Below are positions 63,087 through 64,000 of a DNA stretch of 64,000 nucleotides, in pieces. The position numbers were made by a program, and so were the translations under genes. The number at the start of each line of letters is the position of its first letter. The stretch's first letter is position 1. The notes beneath the pieces are model-generated. The model did no database searches. It worked only from the letters and a program-made list of their open reading frames with translations, and had not been told where the DNA came from. The stretch covers positions 1 to 64,000 of the forward strand of contig NZ_VCIX01000081.1 of the NCBI RefSeq assembly GCF_006345825.1, read 5' to 3'. The stretch comes from Paenibacillus paridis. Its GTDB lineage: Bacteria > Bacillota > Bacilli > Paenibacillales > Paenibacillaceae.

Positions 63087-64000
63087 ATGAACGCCGGTAA
63101 ACAAGTCCAATATGGCCAAAGCAGAGCTGTTAGGACAAGAAAGATCAATGGGCAAAAGCTGGCACCCTATCTTTTTATTCTGCCTTTTATTTTATCGTTT
63201 CTCATTTTCTTCTCGTACCCGTTATTGAATGCCATTTTGATGAGCTTCCAACGGGTGCTGCCTGGTGACGTCGCATTTATCGGCTTGGATAATTATAAGA
63301 AGCTGCTTAACCCTGATTTCTACAAAGCGCTGCTTAACAGCACTCGCTATACCTTCTGGACATTGCTTGTGTTAATACCGCTGCCGCTGCTGCTCGCGGT
63401 GTTCCTGAACGCGAAGCTGATGCGTGCTCGAAATTTCTTTAGAGCAAGTCTCTTTATTCCCGCGCTTACCTCCATCGTCGTCGCGGGCATCATCTTTCGC
63501 TTAATTTTCAGTGAGCTTGACGGTGCGATTATGAACTCATTTATTAGCTGGTTTGGCTTCGACAGCCAGAAATGGCTACTCAGCTCATCGCTCAGCATGG
63601 TTGCCTTAGTCGTGCTTGCAACATGGCGCTGGGCGGGTATTAATATTCTCTATTTTCTGTCTGCGCTTCAAAGCATTCCAAACGAGCTATACGAGTCGGC
63701 AGATATCGATGGAGCGGGAACGCTAAATAAGTTTTGGAAAATAACGGTACCGCTGCTGCGGCCAATCACGATATATGTGTTTACGATTACGATCTATGGC
63801 GGCTACGCGATGTTTACCGAAAGCTTTATGCTGTGGGGAAGCAGAGGATCACCGCAAAATATCGGCCTGACGATGGTAGGCTACATTTACCAGCAGGGCT
63901 TTCAATATTTTGATTTGGGCTTTGGCTCGACCATCGGTATCACACTGCTAGCCATAACGCTGCTGGTCAGCATGCTGCAGTTAAATGTGCTTGGTTTCTT
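63087..64000 (+). CDS. Sugar ABC transporter permease, truncated by window end
   Basis: The frame runs from ATG 63087 to the last base without a stop, giving 304 codons. Several membrane helices are visible (e.g. APYLFILPFILSFLIFFSY), with the EAA-loop motif ELYESADIDGAGTLNKF near 210 that docks the ATPase. It is a MalF/AraP/UgpA-type permease. A second permease gene would be expected beyond the window, and the ATPase may be encoded elsewhere as in many Bacillales sugar systems. Confidence 0.9.
   Translation, partial: MNAGKQVQYGQSRAVRTRKINGQKLAPYLFILPFILSFLIFFSYPLLNAILMSFQRVLPGDVAFIGLDNYKKLLNPDFYKALLNSTRYTFWTLLVLIPLPLLLAVFLNAKLMRARNFFRASLFIPALTSIVVAGIIFRLIFSELDGAIMNSFISWFGFDSQKWLLSSSLSMVALVVLATWRWAGINILYFLSALQSIPNELYESADIDGAGTLNKFWKITVPLLRPITIYVFTITIYGGYAMFTESFMLWGSRGSPQNIGLTMVGYIYQQGFQYFDLGFGSTIGITLLAITLLVSMLQLNVLGF

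Overview
The window looks like chromosomal DNA of a Paenibacillus-type firmicute (order Bacillales). The evidence is strong GGAGG-type ribosome binding sites with frequent TTG and GTG starts, a tRNA cluster that appears to trail an rRNA operon, S-layer-homology (SLH) proteins, copper-amine-oxidase 'stalk' domains, a perfect CIRCE element, a perfect Fur box, and a B. subtilis yce-like Ter stress locus. No phage, plasmid, IS element or CRISPR array is visible.

Layout. 1-790: possible rRNA-operon tail and six tRNA genes (His, Gln, Gly, Cys, Arg, Leu). 878-7860: Old Yellow Enzyme / Lrp regulator / flavin monooxygenase group, then an operon of a secreted protein, a two-component system and a lipoprotein. 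7942-19300: mostly single genes (RNA ligase, EEP phosphoesterase, IclR, glutamine amidotransferase, aldo-keto reductase, CwlK-type endopeptidase) and two regulator-target pairs with visible operators: Rrf2 with a luciferase-like oxidoreductase, and MarR with a ring-cleaving-dioxygenase-like VOC protein. 19405-23610: an SLH-GH18 protein, a 123-bp tandem repeat array, and a TraB-like secreted protein. 23641-28676: a two-gene operon (KAS III fused to a haem-oxygenase-like di-iron domain, plus an unknown protein) divergent from an ABC-F ribosome-protection gene with an attenuator leader. 28783-30933: lipoprotein, thioredoxin-like protein, Fur-controlled ferredoxin/flavodoxin-NADP reductase and a 32-residue membrane peptide.

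31389-41177 is a long Ter locus. It holds three TerD proteins, a TerD-TerA fusion, TerC, then a biosynthetic module of a CitE-like aldolase, a fused PRTase-TRSP-PRTase, a HAD phosphatase and an ATP-grasp ligase. It starts from an ECF-type promoter and its gaps hold strong hairpins, including a very structured 150-nt stretch before the third terD. A second 123-bp repeat array follows. Further Ter-associated genes come next (XpaC-like protein, TelA, TerB), along with thymidine kinase.

46524-58250: a 2515-residue SLH-anchored protein with GH3 and GH30 catalytic domains, then an LSm-like small protein and a glycosyltransferase/pyruvyl-transferase operon that may build a surface glycan. 58273-64000: htpG under CIRCE control and a LacI-regulated sugar ABC importer that runs off the window end.

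The parts I find most novel are the two related 123-bp arrays with shared flanks, the KAS III-di-iron fusion operon, the ABC-F leader, and the structured RNA region inside the Ter locus.
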